The position numbers and the translations under genes were made by a program. From Azonexaceae bacterium (GTDB taxonomy: Bacteria; Pseudomonadota; Gammaproteobacteria; Burkholderiales; Rhodocyclaceae), in assembly GCA_009469675.1 (NCBI GenBank), contig SSSZ01000082.1:1-56023 (forward strand): DNA of 56,023 nt. The letters run 5' to 3'. Shown piece after piece: positions 36,132-44,378 of this stretch. The first letter of the stretch is position 1; each line of letters begins with the position of its first letter. The notes under the pieces are model-generated. The model was not told where the DNA came from and searched no databases. It saw nothing but the letters and a program-made list of their open reading frames with translations.

Positions 36132-37073
36132 ATGAAGCTTCAGCAGTTGCGTTACGTCGTCGAAATCGAGCGTTGCGGCCTCAACGTCTCCGAGGCCGCC
36201 GAGGCCCTGTTTACCTCGCAGCCGGGGATTTCCAAGCAGGTCAAGCTCCTCGAGGAGGAGCTGGGAATCACCATTTTCGAGCGCAGCGGCAAGCGGTTTA
36301 CCGGCATCACCGAACCCGGGCGCGTCATTCTCGAGATCGCCGGCCGCATCCTGCGCGAAGCCGAAAACCTCAAGCGCGCCGGGGAAGAATATGGTCGCGG
36401 CGACACCGGCCGACTGATCCTGGCCGCCACCCACACCCAGGCCCGCTACGCCCTGCCCGTGGTGGTCCGCGACTTCGTCGCCCAGCATCCGGCGGTACGT
36501 CTCGAAATGCACCAGGGCAGCCCGACCCAGATCGCCGAATGGGTCGCCGCCGGCCAGGCGGATCTGGGCATCGCCACCGAGGCCCTCGACCAGTACGAGC
36601 AGCTGGTCACCCTGCCGGTACGCCAGTGGAGCCATTGCGTCATCGCCCCCGAAGGCCATCCCATCGCCGCCCGGCAACCCCTGACCCTGCCCGCCCTGGC
36701 GGCTTGGCCCCTCATCACCTACGACACCGCCTTCGCCGGGCGCTCCCGCATCAACCGGGCCTTCGAGCGCATGGGGCTGACCCCCAACATCGCCCTCACG
36801 GCCTTGGACGCCGACGTCATCAAAACCTACGTCAGCCTGGGGCTCGGCCTGGGCATCATCTCGGCGCTGGCTTTCGACGCCCAGCGCGACGCCGGCCTGG
36901 TGGCGCTGGATGCCAGCCATCTTTTCGAATCCAACACCACCCGCCTGGCGCTGCGCCGGGGCACCTACCTGCGGCACTACGAATACGATTTCATCGAACT
37001 TTTCGCCCCCCACCTGTCGCGGCGGGTGGTGACCATGGCGATGCAGGGGGGTGGCGCCGAATACCAGTTGTAG
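36132..37073 (+). CDS. cysB: LysR-type regulator CysB
   Basis: CysB activates sulfate assimilation genes in sulfur starvation. The 313-residue protein begins MKLQQLRYVVEIERCGLNVS with the winged helix-turn-helix (ALFTSQPGISKQVKLLEEEL), a linker helix and a periplasmic-binding-like effector domain. CysB-specific stretches are ATHTQARYALPVVV, RLEMHQGSPTQIAE, LTALDADVIKTYVSLGLGLG and RHYEYDFIELFAPHLSR. Divergent from tauE-cysI-DUF934-cysH, the arrangement expected for a local regulator that also controls cysDN 10 kb away. Confidence 0.95.
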   Translation: MKLQQLRYVVEIERCGLNVSEAAEALFTSQPGISKQVKLLEEELGITIFERSGKRFTGITEPGRVILEIAGRILREAENLKRAGEEYGRGDTGRLILAATHTQARYALPVVVRDFVAQHPAVRLEMHQGSPTQIAEWVAAGQADLGIATEALDQYEQLVTLPVRQWSHCVIAPEGHPIAARQPLTLPALAAWPLITYDTAFAGRSRINRAFERMGLTPNIALTALDADVIKTYVSLGLGLGIISALAFDAQRDAGLVALDASHLFESNTTRLALRRGTYLRHYEYDFIELFAPHLSRRVVTMAMQGGGAEYQL

Positions 37074-37154
37074 CGGGAATTTTTTCCGCGTGGCGGTGGA
37101 CAGCCAGGAATCGCCATGGCATTCTGGCCCAGGACAACAACGAAGACGCCGACT

Positions 37155-37925
37155 ATGGTTGCCAGCAAGGGTCTCAAAATCGTCATCGTCGATGACAGCG
37201 CCGCGATGCGTTCGGTGCTGCGCACCATCGTCAAGGAAAACGGCCACGACGTCGTGGGCGAGGCCGCCGACGGCGCCGCCGCCGTGGCGGCGGTGGCCCG
37301 GCTCAAGCCGGCCATCGTCACCCTCGACCTGGAAATGCCGGGCATCGACGGCTTCGCCGTCCTCGACGAAATCACCCGCAACCACCCCGATACCCACGTC
37401 GTCATGGTCAGCGCCAGCAACGACCCCCTGAGCCGCAAGCGGGCTTTCGACCTGGGAGCCATCGGCTTCGTCGGCAAACCCTTCAACGCCGGCCAGATTC
37501 TCGGTACCCTCGAACAGGCCGCCCAGGCCCTCGCCTTCCGCCCCGCCGCCGGGGGAGCTCCCCGCCGCCGTTGCGTCATCGTCGACGACAACCGTTCGAT
37601 CCGCCTCCTCCTCAAGGCCATCCTCGAAGGCGCCGGCATCGCCGTGGTCGGCGAGGCCGGGACCGGCACCGATGCGGCGCCGACGGTCCTCGAACATCGC
37701 CCCGACCTGGTCTGCCTCGACATCGAACTGCCGGGCAAGGACGGCCTCGCCGTGCTGGCCGAACTCAAGGCCGCCCACCCGGCTCTGCCGGTCATCATGA
37801 TTAGCTCCGCCTCCGATCGCGAAACCATCACCCGTGCCGTCGGCCAGGGCGCCAGCGGCTACATCCTCAAGCCCTTCGACCCGGAAAAGGTCATGGCCGC
37901 CGTGCGGCGGGTGGTCAGGGCGTAG
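37155..37925 (+). CDS. Double receiver-domain response regulator
   Basis: The 256-residue protein is made of two CheY-like receivers joined by a short Ala/Pro/Gly-rich linker. Receiver 1 (about 6-125) has IVIVDDSAAMR, phospho-acceptor Asp 58 in VTLDLEMPG and GFVGKPF. Receiver 2 (about 137-254) has CVIVDDNRSIR, Asp 189 in VCLDIELPG and GYILKPF. Both keep the acidic pair, Asp and Lys, so both could be phosphorylated. There is no output domain. I use the ATG at 37155; an upstream ATG at 37116 adds 13 residues unlike a receiver. No kinase is adjacent; its end overlaps the nosD-like gene by 11 nt. Confidence 0.9.
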   Translation: MVASKGLKIVIVDDSAAMRSVLRTIVKENGHDVVGEAADGAAAVAAVARLKPAIVTLDLEMPGIDGFAVLDEITRNHPDTHVVMVSASNDPLSRKRAFDLGAIGFVGKPFNAGQILGTLEQAAQALAFRPAAGGAPRRRCVIVDDNRSIRLLLKAILEGAGIAVVGEAGTGTDAAPTVLEHRPDLVCLDIELPGKDGLAVLAELKAAHPALPVIMISSASDRETITRAVGQGASGYILKPFDPEKVMAAVRRVVRA

Positions 37926-39144
37926 GCCGCGGCGCCTTGGGCGCCATCCGCGGTTTGGGGTCGCGCAGGATGAGGCTGGGCGAGGAAAAGGGGGCGAGGC
38001 GCTCGAGGAAATCGAGCAACTCGAGAACCGGCGAATTGCGGAAGAATTTGGCGGCGGGGTTTTCGATCCAGATGCGGTCGGCGTAGGCGTAGAGTTCGTG
38101 GGGAGTGTCGCCGTAGCCGTCGCCGTCCCGGTCGAAGCCCTCATAGTCGTCCCACCAGTTGCCAATCCAGGTGTCGTCCATGGGGTCGCCGTCGCCGATG
38201 ATGTTGACCGGCCAGAGGTTGCTCTGGAAGCGGTTGTTGATGGCGATATGGCCGCCCTTGGGGCCGTAGAAGTAGATGCCGGTGATGTTGTGGGCGATGC
38301 GGTTGTCGGCGAAGACGATGCGGTTCAAGGGGTTGGACGGCGAGTCGGCCATGATGCCGTGGGCGCAGTGCACGATCTCGTTGCCGATGACCAGGGCGGC
38401 CGAGGTTTCCTTGAGGGCGACGCCGGCGCCGGCCGGGTCCATGGCGTGCAGGATGCGGTTGTTGCGGATGAGCAGGCCTTCGGAGTTGAGGGCGACGATG
38501 CCCGTCGAGTTGCGTTCGAAGCGGTTTCCTTCGACCAGGCTGCGGTGGGAAAAGAGGAAATTGAGGGCGCGGCGGCTGTCGGTGACGCTGTTGGCGACGA
38601 AGCGGTTGCGCGGGGCGTTGCTCACGGTGATGTCGCGGATCTGGGCGATGTCGTTCTTTTCGATAAGGTTGCCCGTGCTGTACCAGAGGCGCAGGCCGTC
38701 GCCGCGGTCGGCGGAATCCACCGGGCGGGAGCGGATGCGGTTGCCGCGTACGACGGAGTCGGTGGTGCGGTGCAGGGAAATGCCGAAGAGCACGTCTTCG
38801 ATGACGTTGTTTTCGATCCGGTGGCCCTTGCCTTCGACCATCAGCCCGCCGTCGATGGCGTCGTGGGAGCCGCCGCTGCCGCGCAGGGTGAGGCCCCGGA
38901 GGGTGACGCCGTCGGCCTTGATGGTGAGCACCGTGCCCTTGCCGCCGGCGTCGATGACCACCTTGCCGTCGCCGTCCAGGGTGAGGGGTTTGGCGATCAC
39001 CGCCGGGCCGGAGTACTCCCCCGGCGGCAGGCGGAGGCTGGTGCCGGGGAGGGCAGTGTCGAGCCAGGGCTGGAGCGGCTGGGCGGCATGGGCCGCGGGG
39101 CCGGCGGCGAGGCAACCCAGGGCGATCAATACGTATCGGCTCAT
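37915..39144 (-). CDS. nosD: NosD-like periplasmic beta-helix protein
   Basis: The 409-residue protein has a signal peptide (MSRYVLIALGCLAAGPAAHA) and a right-handed parallel beta-helix of repeated NxI/NxF rungs (RIENNVIEDVLFGISLHRT, RNNRILH, IVFADNRIAHNITGIYFYG), followed by the NosD hallmark GNWWDDYEGFDRDGDGYGDTPHELY. NosD, with NosF and NosY, supports copper-centre assembly of nitrous oxide reductase. No nosZ, nosF, nosY or nosL is in this window, so either those genes are elsewhere or this copy serves another purpose. A start at 39162 (six residues longer) is possible. Confidence 0.85.
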   Translation of the reverse strand: MSRYVLIALGCLAAGPAAHAAQPLQPWLDTALPGTSLRLPPGEYSGPAVIAKPLTLDGDGKVVIDAGGKGTVLTIKADGVTLRGLTLRGSGGSHDAIDGGLMVEGKGHRIENNVIEDVLFGISLHRTTDSVVRGNRIRSRPVDSADRGDGLRLWYSTGNLIEKNDIAQIRDITVSNAPRNRFVANSVTDSRRALNFLFSHRSLVEGNRFERNSTGIVALNSEGLLIRNNRILHAMDPAGAGVALKETSAALVIGNEIVHCAHGIMADSPSNPLNRIVFADNRIAHNITGIYFYGPKGGHIAINNRFQSNLWPVNIIGDGDPMDDTWIGNWWDDYEGFDRDGDGYGDTPHELYAYADRIWIENPAAKFFRNSPVLELLDFLERLAPFSSPSLILRDPKPRMAPKAPRPTP

Positions 39145-39212
39145 GGTCCGCGATTGGGCCATGAAACGCCGCCCTTGGCGTCGACCTGGATCAAAGACTT
39201 GGTGCAGCCGGC

Positions 39213-40547
39213 CTATTCCCAGTGTTCGGTAATTTCGTTGGCCCAGGTGGTGGCCGAGATGAGGGCGTGGTTGACCTTGTCCGGGACCAGGCCGGCGCTG
39301 CCGGCAGCCGCCGTCACGGCGTCGCCGCCCGGCGCCTCGCAGGCCTCGGCCACGGCGAGGAGCGGGGCGTAGGGGCCGCTACGCTCGAGGAGCGCGTTGC
39401 GCACGTTGGCGGGCAGCGGAATCTGGTCGATGGCTTCGACCAGGGGAATGCGCAGCAGGCGGTCGAGGCGGGAAAAGACTCCGGTGAGGAAGAGGTGATC
39501 GGCTTCGGCGGCGGGGAAACGCTCGGCGCCGAGAAGTTCCATGATGCGGCCGCGGCCGAGGGCGCTTTCGACCAGGAGCCATTCGGCAAAATCCGGCTCG
39601 CGGACCGAAAAGAGAAGCACGGAAAGCCAGCGGGCCAGGCGCTGCCGGCCGATCATCACGAGGGCCTGGTCGATCGAGGCGAGGGGCCGGGACAGCCCGA
39701 CCGCCGCCGAATTGAGGTAGCGCAGGATGCGGAAGGTGAGCATCGGATCCTGCTTCAGGGCATCGGCGACCTTGGCCGTATCGGCGTCGCTCTGGACGAG
39801 GTTGAAGAGGTGCAGGAGATGCAGCTTGTGGGGGTCGCTCTTGGGCTGCGGCGGCCGATTCTCCCGGCTGGCGAAGGGGCCGTGGAAGAGCCTGAAGTTC
39901 CACTGGTGGCAGATCTGGTGGTCGTCGATGCTTTCGATGTTGGTGGCCAGGAGGACGACCGGGTGGCGGACCTCGTCGCTGCGCAGGGCGACCGAATAGT
40001 CGCGGATGTTGCCGCCCTGGCTTTGGGCGACGTCGATGGCGGCGAATTCGGCAAAGATCAGGACGGTCGAGAAGGCCGGGTGCTTGGGCTGGCGGAAGAC
40101 GCCGATCTTGAGACCGCGCTGGTTGAGGGCGGCCAGGCGGTCGGCCAGACGGGTGAGGTCGGTGGTCTCCGGCGAAAGAAAAAGAAGAAGAACGGTGTGG
40201 GCAGCCGGGAGGGCGTCGAGCTGCGGGTTGTCGAGGGATTCGCTGCCCAGGGGGAGGAAGGCGAGGTTGTTGCCCCAGCCTTCGGAACTGGCGCAGAGCG
40301 CCCGCAGCAAGGTGTCGTCGAGGAGCTTCTGGCGCTCGGTGGGGGCATCGCCGAGCCCGGCGTCGAGGTGCTGCAGGCGAAAGAGGTGGCCGACCAGCTT
40401 GCGGTCCCGGTCGAATACGGCGTCGCGGCGGATGAAGGCGGAAACCGGGTGGTCGGACGCCGCTGCGGGCGCCGTCGCCTTGGCCGGTTCCGGGGGCGGT
40501 GCCGCCCCGTCTTTTTTGCCGAACAGCTTGCCCAGACCGAATACCAT
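39213..40547 (-). CDS. EAL-HDOD (YuxH-type) signalling protein
   Basis: The 444-residue protein has an N-terminal degenerate EAL-like domain (about 45-235) and a C-terminal HDOD domain (about 240-430). The EAL half lacks the EAL and DDFGTG catalytic motifs; what remains includes LLLFLSPETTDLTRLADRLA and VLIFAEFAAIDVAQSQ. The HDOD half includes LKQDPMLTFRILRYLNSAAVG and VGLSRPLASIDQALVMIGRQ. So it should not hydrolyse c-di-GMP but may bind a ligand or partner. The basic N-terminus (MVFGLGKLFGKK) is common in this family. Start at 40547. It follows the ppiC terminator, so it is transcribed separately. Confidence 0.87.
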   Translation of the reverse strand: MVFGLGKLFGKKDGAAPPPEPAKATAPAAASDHPVSAFIRRDAVFDRDRKLVGHLFRLQHLDAGLGDAPTERQKLLDDTLLRALCASSEGWGNNLAFLPLGSESLDNPQLDALPAAHTVLLLFLSPETTDLTRLADRLAALNQRGLKIGVFRQPKHPAFSTVLIFAEFAAIDVAQSQGGNIRDYSVALRSDEVRHPVVLLATNIESIDDHQICHQWNFRLFHGPFASRENRPPQPKSDPHKLHLLHLFNLVQSDADTAKVADALKQDPMLTFRILRYLNSAAVGLSRPLASIDQALVMIGRQRLARWLSVLLFSVREPDFAEWLLVESALGRGRIMELLGAERFPAAEADHLFLTGVFSRLDRLLRIPLVEAIDQIPLPANVRNALLERSGPYAPLLAVAEACEAPGGDAVTAAAGSAGLVPDKVNHALISATTWANEITEHWE

Positions 40548-40565
40548 TTTCGTACCCCCGGAAAG

Positions 40566-40594
40566 AAAAATCCCCGCCAAGTTCTGGCGGGGAT
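40566..40594 (-). terminator. Rho-independent terminator after ppiC
   Basis: On the reverse strand a 9-bp perfect stem (TCCCCGCCA at 40571-40579 with TGGCGGGGA at 40585-40593, extended by one A-T pair) is followed by a T-run (A-run 40566-40570). It closes the yciB-yciI-bolA-ppiC unit. Confidence 0.92.
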
Positions 40595-40618
40595 TGTCGC
40601 ACGATCAGGCCGGAACGG

Positions 40619-41395
40619 TCAGTTGACCTTGGCCTTGGCGCGCAGTTCCTTGATGAGTTCCTCGACCGCCTGGGCGTTGGCCCGCTGCTGCAGTTGCGGC
40701 TTGACCTGGTCGTAGGGGGGCGGCGTGAGGGCGCGGGAGTCGTCGAGCAGGATGACGTGGTAGCCGAAGTCGGTCTTCACCGGCGCCTTGGTGTATTCGC
40801 CTTTCTTGAGCTTGGCCAGCGCCTCGCCGAAGGGCTTCACGTAGCTGCTCGGGGAACTCCAGCCCAGTTCGCCGCCGTTGTCCTTGGAGCCGGGATCCTT
40901 GGACTGCTTGGCGAGGTCGGCGAATTTTTCGCCCTTGTCGAGCTTGGCGATGATCGCCTTGGCGTCTTCTTCCTTCTCGACCAGGACGTGGCGGGGCTTG
41001 TACTCGGTGCTGCCGAGGTTGGCCTTGATCGCCTCGTAATCCTTCTTGAGCTTGTCTTCGGAAACCGGATGGGACTTGACGTAGTCGGCAAGGAAGGCGC
41101 GGATGAGCACGGCCTGCTTGGCGAGTTCGATTTGGCCGGCGATTTCGCCCTTCTTGTCGAGGCCTTTTTTCCTGGCTTCCTGGGCGAGGATTTCGCGGCG
41201 CACCAGCTCTTCCTTGATGGCGGCCTGCAGTTCGGGCGAATCGGGGGCGCCCTGGGCCTTCTGTTCGGCGGCGAAGGCTTCGAACACCGACGCCGGGATG
41301 GTCTGGCCGTTGACCGTCGTCTTCTGCGCCAGGGCCGGGGCGGAAATCAGGGTGCCGGCCACGACGAGCGCGGCCAGACGGGAAAGCTTTTGCAT
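40619..41395 (-). CDS. Periplasmic PpiC-type peptidyl-prolyl isomerase
   Basis: The 258-residue protein has a signal peptide (MQKLSRLAALVVAGTLISAPALA), an N-terminal SurA-like helical region (about 30-130) and one parvulin domain (about 133-225) with PRHVLVEKEEDAKAIIAKLD, FADLAKQSKDPGSKDNGGELGW and VKTDFGYHVILLDD. Such proteins help fold outer-membrane proteins. It is the last gene of the operon with yciB, yciI and bolA, 35 bp after bolA, and a strong terminator follows. Confidence 0.93.
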   Translation of the reverse strand: MQKLSRLAALVVAGTLISAPALAQKTTVNGQTIPASVFEAFAAEQKAQGAPDSPELQAAIKEELVRREILAQEARKKGLDKKGEIAGQIELAKQAVLIRAFLADYVKSHPVSEDKLKKDYEAIKANLGSTEYKPRHVLVEKEEDAKAIIAKLDKGEKFADLAKQSKDPGSKDNGGELGWSSPSSYVKPFGEALAKLKKGEYTKAPVKTDFGYHVILLDDSRALTPPPYDQVKPQLQQRANAQAVEELIKELRAKAKVN

Positions 41396-41430
41396 GTAGG
41401 GATTCCTTGGTGGGTTGGAAAACGGGGTGA

Positions 41431-41697
41431 TTATACTTCGTCGGGTGCCCGGGCGCAGATGCTCAGCGCATGGATTCCCTTCCGCATGAGATCCCCCGCG
41501 GCGTCATAGACCAGGCGATGGCGGGCCATGGTCGACTTCCCGGAAAAGGCCGGGGCGACGATGGTCACGTCGTAGTGGCCGCCCTCCAGGGCGCCGGCGT
41601 GGCCGGCGTGGCGATGGGAGTCGTCGACGATGTCGAGCTGCGACGGGGCCAGGGATTGCAGGCGCTGGCGCAGCAGGGCGACGGTGGCTTCGCTCAC
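41431..41697 (-). CDS. bolA: BolA family protein
   Basis: BolA proteins partner with monothiol glutaredoxins in iron-sulfur trafficking. The 88-residue sequence has DIVDDSHRHAGHAGALEGGH (conserved His loop), VTIVAPAFSGKSTMARHRLVY and ending HALSICARAPDE, typical of the family. The best start is GTG at 41697, which overlaps the yciI stop in TAGTG; no ATG gives the right N-terminus. That junction suggests coupled translation. Confidence 0.93.
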   Translation of the reverse strand: MSEATVALLRQRLQSLAPSQLDIVDDSHRHAGHAGALEGGHYDVTIVAPAFSGKSTMARHRLVYDAAGDLMRKGIHALSICARAPDEV

Positions 41698-41996
41698 TAG
41701 GGGGCAACCTTCTTGAAGGGGCGGACGGTCACCTTCTGCCAGACGCCGTTGCCGACGTAGGGGTCGGCCTTGGCCCAGGCCTCGGCATCGGCGAGGCATG
41801 GGAACTCGGCCACCAGCAGGCTGCCGGTGAAACCGGCTGGACCCGGGTCGGGGGAGTCGATGGCGGGGAAGGGGCCGGCCAGCACCAGGCGGCCCTCGGC
41901 CTTCAGGGCATCGACCCGGGCCAGGTGGGCGGGGCGGACCGCGAGGCGGTCGGCCAGGGAATCCGGGCGGTCTTCGCCGATGATTGCGTAAAGCAC
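41697..41996 (-). CDS. yciI: YciI family protein
   Basis: The 99-residue protein shows the YciI ferredoxin-like fold pattern: [20 protein letters not shown], a conserved [20 protein letters not shown] and [21 protein letters not shown] with its Asp-Pro-Tyr. Function is unsettled (a cis-chlorolactone dehalogenase-like fold). The start is GTG at 41996, overlapping the yciB stop in TAGTG, and its own stop overlaps bolA the same way. Confidence 0.92.
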   Translation of the reverse strand: MLYAIIGEDRPDSLADRLAVRPAHLARVDALKAEGRLVLAGPFPAIDSPDPGPAGFTGSLLVAEFPCLADAEAWAKADPYVGNGVWQKVTVRPFKKVAP

Positions 41997-42604
41997 TATG
42001 GTTTGTCCTCCATGTGGCGGGAGAGGAAGAAACCCTGGACGAGTACGAAGACCAGCATCAGTCCCATGCCGCCGAAGAGTTTGAAATTGACCCAGGTGTC
42101 GGTGGGGAAGTTGAAGGCGACGACGAGGTTGAGGCCGCCCATGAAGAGGAAGAAGCCGATCCACGAGAGATTGACCTTGGACCAGACGGTTTCGGGCAAT
42201 TCCAGCTGCTCCCCGAGCATGGCGCGGATGGCGTTTTTCTTCAGGACCAGGGCGGTGAAGGCCATGCTGCCGGCGAAAATCCAGTAGAGGATGGTGGGCT
42301 TCCACTTGATGAAATTCTCGTCCTGGAAAACCAGGGTCAGGCCGCCGAAAACCACCACCAGGACAAGGCTGACCCAGAGCATCTTGTCCACCTTGCCGTG
42401 GCGGAACCAGACCCAGCCGATCTGGGCGACGGTGGCCAGGATGACCACGATGGTGGCAAGCAGGATGGGCGCCTGGGCGACCGGGACGGCTGCACCGCCG
42501 AGCAGCTGGGCGACCAGGTCGGCGGCGGCGGACGGGTCTTTTTCGGAAAGCTTGAAGGCGGTGAAAAAAAGGATGACCGGAAACAGGTCGAAGAGGAGCT
42601 TCAT
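41996..42604 (-). CDS. yciB: Inner-membrane septation protein YciB/IspZ
   Basis: The 202-residue integral membrane protein begins [20 protein letters not shown] and has about five transmembrane helices. Family stretches are [15 protein letters not shown] and [20 protein letters not shown], with the C-terminus ending HMEDKP. YciB is involved in cell envelope synthesis and septation. It is the first gene of the yciB-yciI-bolA-ppiC unit, which is conserved in betaproteobacteria, and is divergent from the HD-GYP regulator. Confidence 0.95.
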   Translation of the reverse strand: MKLLFDLFPVILFFTAFKLSEKDPSAAADLVAQLLGGAAVPVAQAPILLATIVVILATVAQIGWVWFRHGKVDKMLWVSLVLVVVFGGLTLVFQDENFIKWKPTILYWIFAGSMAFTALVLKKNAIRAMLGEQLELPETVWSKVNLSWIGFFLFMGGLNLVVAFNFPTDTWVNFKLFGGMGLMLVFVLVQGFFLSRHMEDKP

Positions 42605-42651
42605 GGGAACCTGGGAGAATAGGTTGGGGGATTATCGGAATTTCGCGCTAC

Positions 42652-42679
42652 CTTGTCCATGGCAATGCGCTGATATACT
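42652..42679 (+). promoter_or_regulatory. Extended -10 promoter of the HD-GYP regulator
   Basis: TG-A-TATACT (42671-42679) is a good extended -10, with CTTGTC/TTGTCC at 42652-42658 as a weak -35 at 15-16 bp. It lies about 30 bp before the ATG at 42708. Confidence 0.5.
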
Positions 42680-42707
42680 GGAATCCCGACCACGACTCCG
42701 GCTTGCG

Positions 42708-43760
42708 ATGCACACCGTCCTCATCGTCGACGACAGCGACATCAATCTGACCCTCATCAAGGCTCTGGTGTTGCGGCTGGGGGAGTGCACGCCGGTCCTC
42801 TTCGAGCACCCGCTGCGCGCCCTGGAGTGGTGCGCCGACCACGTTCCCGACCTGGTGATCGTCGATTACATGATGCCGGACATGGACGGCCTGGCCTTCA
42901 TCCGTGCCTTTCGCGCCCGGCCCGAGGGGGCTGACATCCCGGTCCTGATGATTACCGCCAACGACCAGCGGGACGTGCGCTACGAGGCCCTGGACGGCGG
43001 CGCCAACGATTTTCTCAACAAGCCCATCGATCGCGCCGAGTTCTCGGCCCGGGTGCGCAACATGCTGGCCCTGCGCACCAGCCAGAAGCACCTGGCCGAC
43101 CGCGCCCGGCACCTGGCGGCCCTGGTCGACGAACGCACGGCCGCCATCCGCGAGCGGGAAAAGGAACTGATCGTCCGCATTTCCCGGGCGGCGGAATTCC
43201 GCGATCCCGAAACCGGCGCCCACATCCAGCGCATGGCCCACTACTCGCACCTCATCGCCGACGCCCTGGGCCTGCCCGAGGCGGACCGCAAGCTCATCCT
43301 CGAGGCGGCGCCGATGCACGACGTGGGCAAGATCGGCATTCCCGACTACATCCTCTTGAAGCCGGGGCGCCTGACGCCGGAGGAATTCGAGATCATGAAG
43401 GGCCATGCCCGGCTCGGTTACGAACTGCTCCAGGGCAGCGGCTCGGCGGTCCTCAAGGCGGGGGCCGAGATCGCTTACGCCCACCACGAAAAGTTCGACG
43501 GCTCGGGTTATCCCAATCGCCTGGCCGGCGAGGCCATTCCCCTCTACGGGCGCATCGTGGCGGTGGCCGACGTCTTCGACGCCCTGACCAGCCAGCGGCC
43601 CTACAAGAAGGCCTGGGCGCTTGAGGATGCCGCCAGCTTTCTGCACGATGGGGCCGGCAGCCATTTCGATCCGGCCTGCGTTGACGCCTTCCTCAAGCGC
43701 TGGGACGGTGCCATCGCCATCCGCTGTCGCTTCCAGGACGAAGAAGACCCGTCTTATTGA
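42708..43760 (+). CDS. Response regulator with HD-GYP phosphodiesterase output
   Basis: The 350-residue protein has a receiver (about 1-125; VLIVDDSDIN, phospho-acceptor Asp 53 in VIVDYMMPD, FLNKPID) joined by a helix (about 128-155) to an HD-GYP domain (about 160-335) with MHDVGKIGIPD, AYAHHEKFDGSGYP and VAVADVFDALTSQRPYK. The HD and GYP motifs are complete, so c-di-GMP hydrolysis under phosphorelay control is expected. The ATG at 42708 (MHTVLIVDDSD) fits the receiver start. An Hpt gene follows 108 bp downstream. Confidence 0.94.
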   Translation: MHTVLIVDDSDINLTLIKALVLRLGECTPVLFEHPLRALEWCADHVPDLVIVDYMMPDMDGLAFIRAFRARPEGADIPVLMITANDQRDVRYEALDGGANDFLNKPIDRAEFSARVRNMLALRTSQKHLADRARHLAALVDERTAAIREREKELIVRISRAAEFRDPETGAHIQRMAHYSHLIADALGLPEADRKLILEAAPMHDVGKIGIPDYILLKPGRLTPEEFEIMKGHARLGYELLQGSGSAVLKAGAEIAYAHHEKFDGSGYPNRLAGEAIPLYGRIVAVADVFDALTSQRPYKKAWALEDAASFLHDGAGSHFDPACVDAFLKRWDGAIAIRCRFQDEEDPSY

Positions 43761-43868
43761 ATTTTTCCCCGGGGTGCGCCTGGGACGGAGCGGCATTTGC
43801 GGCTACCATGCGGTCCGGTTTGGATCGATTGATCGGCGGCAGCGTCCGGCGAGGCTACAGGAGACACG

Positions 43869-44210
43869 ATGAGCCAAGGTTTTTTCCTCGACAAGGCAAG
43901 GATTCTCGAGCGTCTGGGCGACGACGAGGAGATTTTCGCCGCCCTGGCCGACCTGTACCTGCAGGATGTCGAGGCCTATTGCGGGCAGCTCGGCGCGGCG
44001 CTGGCCGCTGCGGACAATGCCGTCCTCTGTCGCGAAGCCCACACCGTCAAGGGCCTGCTCGCCACCTTCGCCGACGACGACGGGGCGGCCCTGGCCTTCG
44101 CCCTCGAAGGGCAGGCCCGCGCAGGCGCTGCGCCCGCCGCCCTGGCTGCCGCCGTGGCCGCGGTGCAGGCCCGCCTGCGCCTGGTGGGCGAGGCCTTGCG
44201 TACCGCCTGA
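43869..44210 (+). CDS. Stand-alone Hpt phosphotransfer protein
   Basis: The 113-residue helical protein is a single Hpt domain with the phospho-histidine in EAHTVKGLLATF (His 58). The N-terminal LGDDEEIFAALADLYLQD matches the first Hpt helices. It lies directly after the HD-GYP regulator and is probably its phospho-donor in a relay from a hybrid kinase encoded elsewhere; no kinase is in this window. Repeat copy B starts right after its stop codon. Confidence 0.9.
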   Translation: MSQGFFLDKARILERLGDDEEIFAALADLYLQDVEAYCGQLGAALAAADNAVLCREAHTVKGLLATFADDDGAALAFALEGQARAGAAPAALAAAVAAVQARLRLVGEALRTA

Positions 44211-44315
44211 TACCCCCATTCGCCTGCAACGTTCGGTTGCCGACTGCGCCTTGCCGCGTTCCAGCACGGCCTGCGGCTCGTCTTCGCGTCTCGATTGGAA
44301 AGCCCATTGGTATGA
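44211..44315 (+). repeat. Dispersed ~100-bp 3' element, copy B
   Basis: Closest to copy A (14628-14732), about 80% by eye, sharing ATTCGCCTGCAA at the start, CCAGCAC and GGCTCGTCTT in the middle, and (G)GTATGA at the end. It follows the Hpt stop codon without a gap in sense orientation. An 11-bp perfect hairpin (44323-44333 / 44347-44357) comes eight bases later. Confidence 0.85.
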
Positions 44316-44322
44316 TCCGGCG

Positions 44323-44357
44323 GGGCGGCCGGGCAGGTGCCGTCGCCCCGGCCGCCC
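44323..44357. other. Strong GC hairpin between Hpt and bioD
   Basis: GGGCGGCCGGG (44323-44333) and CCCGGCCGCCC (44347-44357) form a perfect 11-bp stem with a 13-base loop. No T-run follows on either strand. It lies between convergent Hpt and bioD, directly behind repeat copy B, and may act as a bidirectional 3' end. Confidence 0.55.
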
Positions 44358-44378
44358 AGCAGTTCTTGCCGCCCGGCC

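Noticed and set aside
35373-38165. Long reverse-strand frame through cysB and the double receiver
   Set aside because: Opposite to two well-conserved regulators and out of frame with tauE; no domain.
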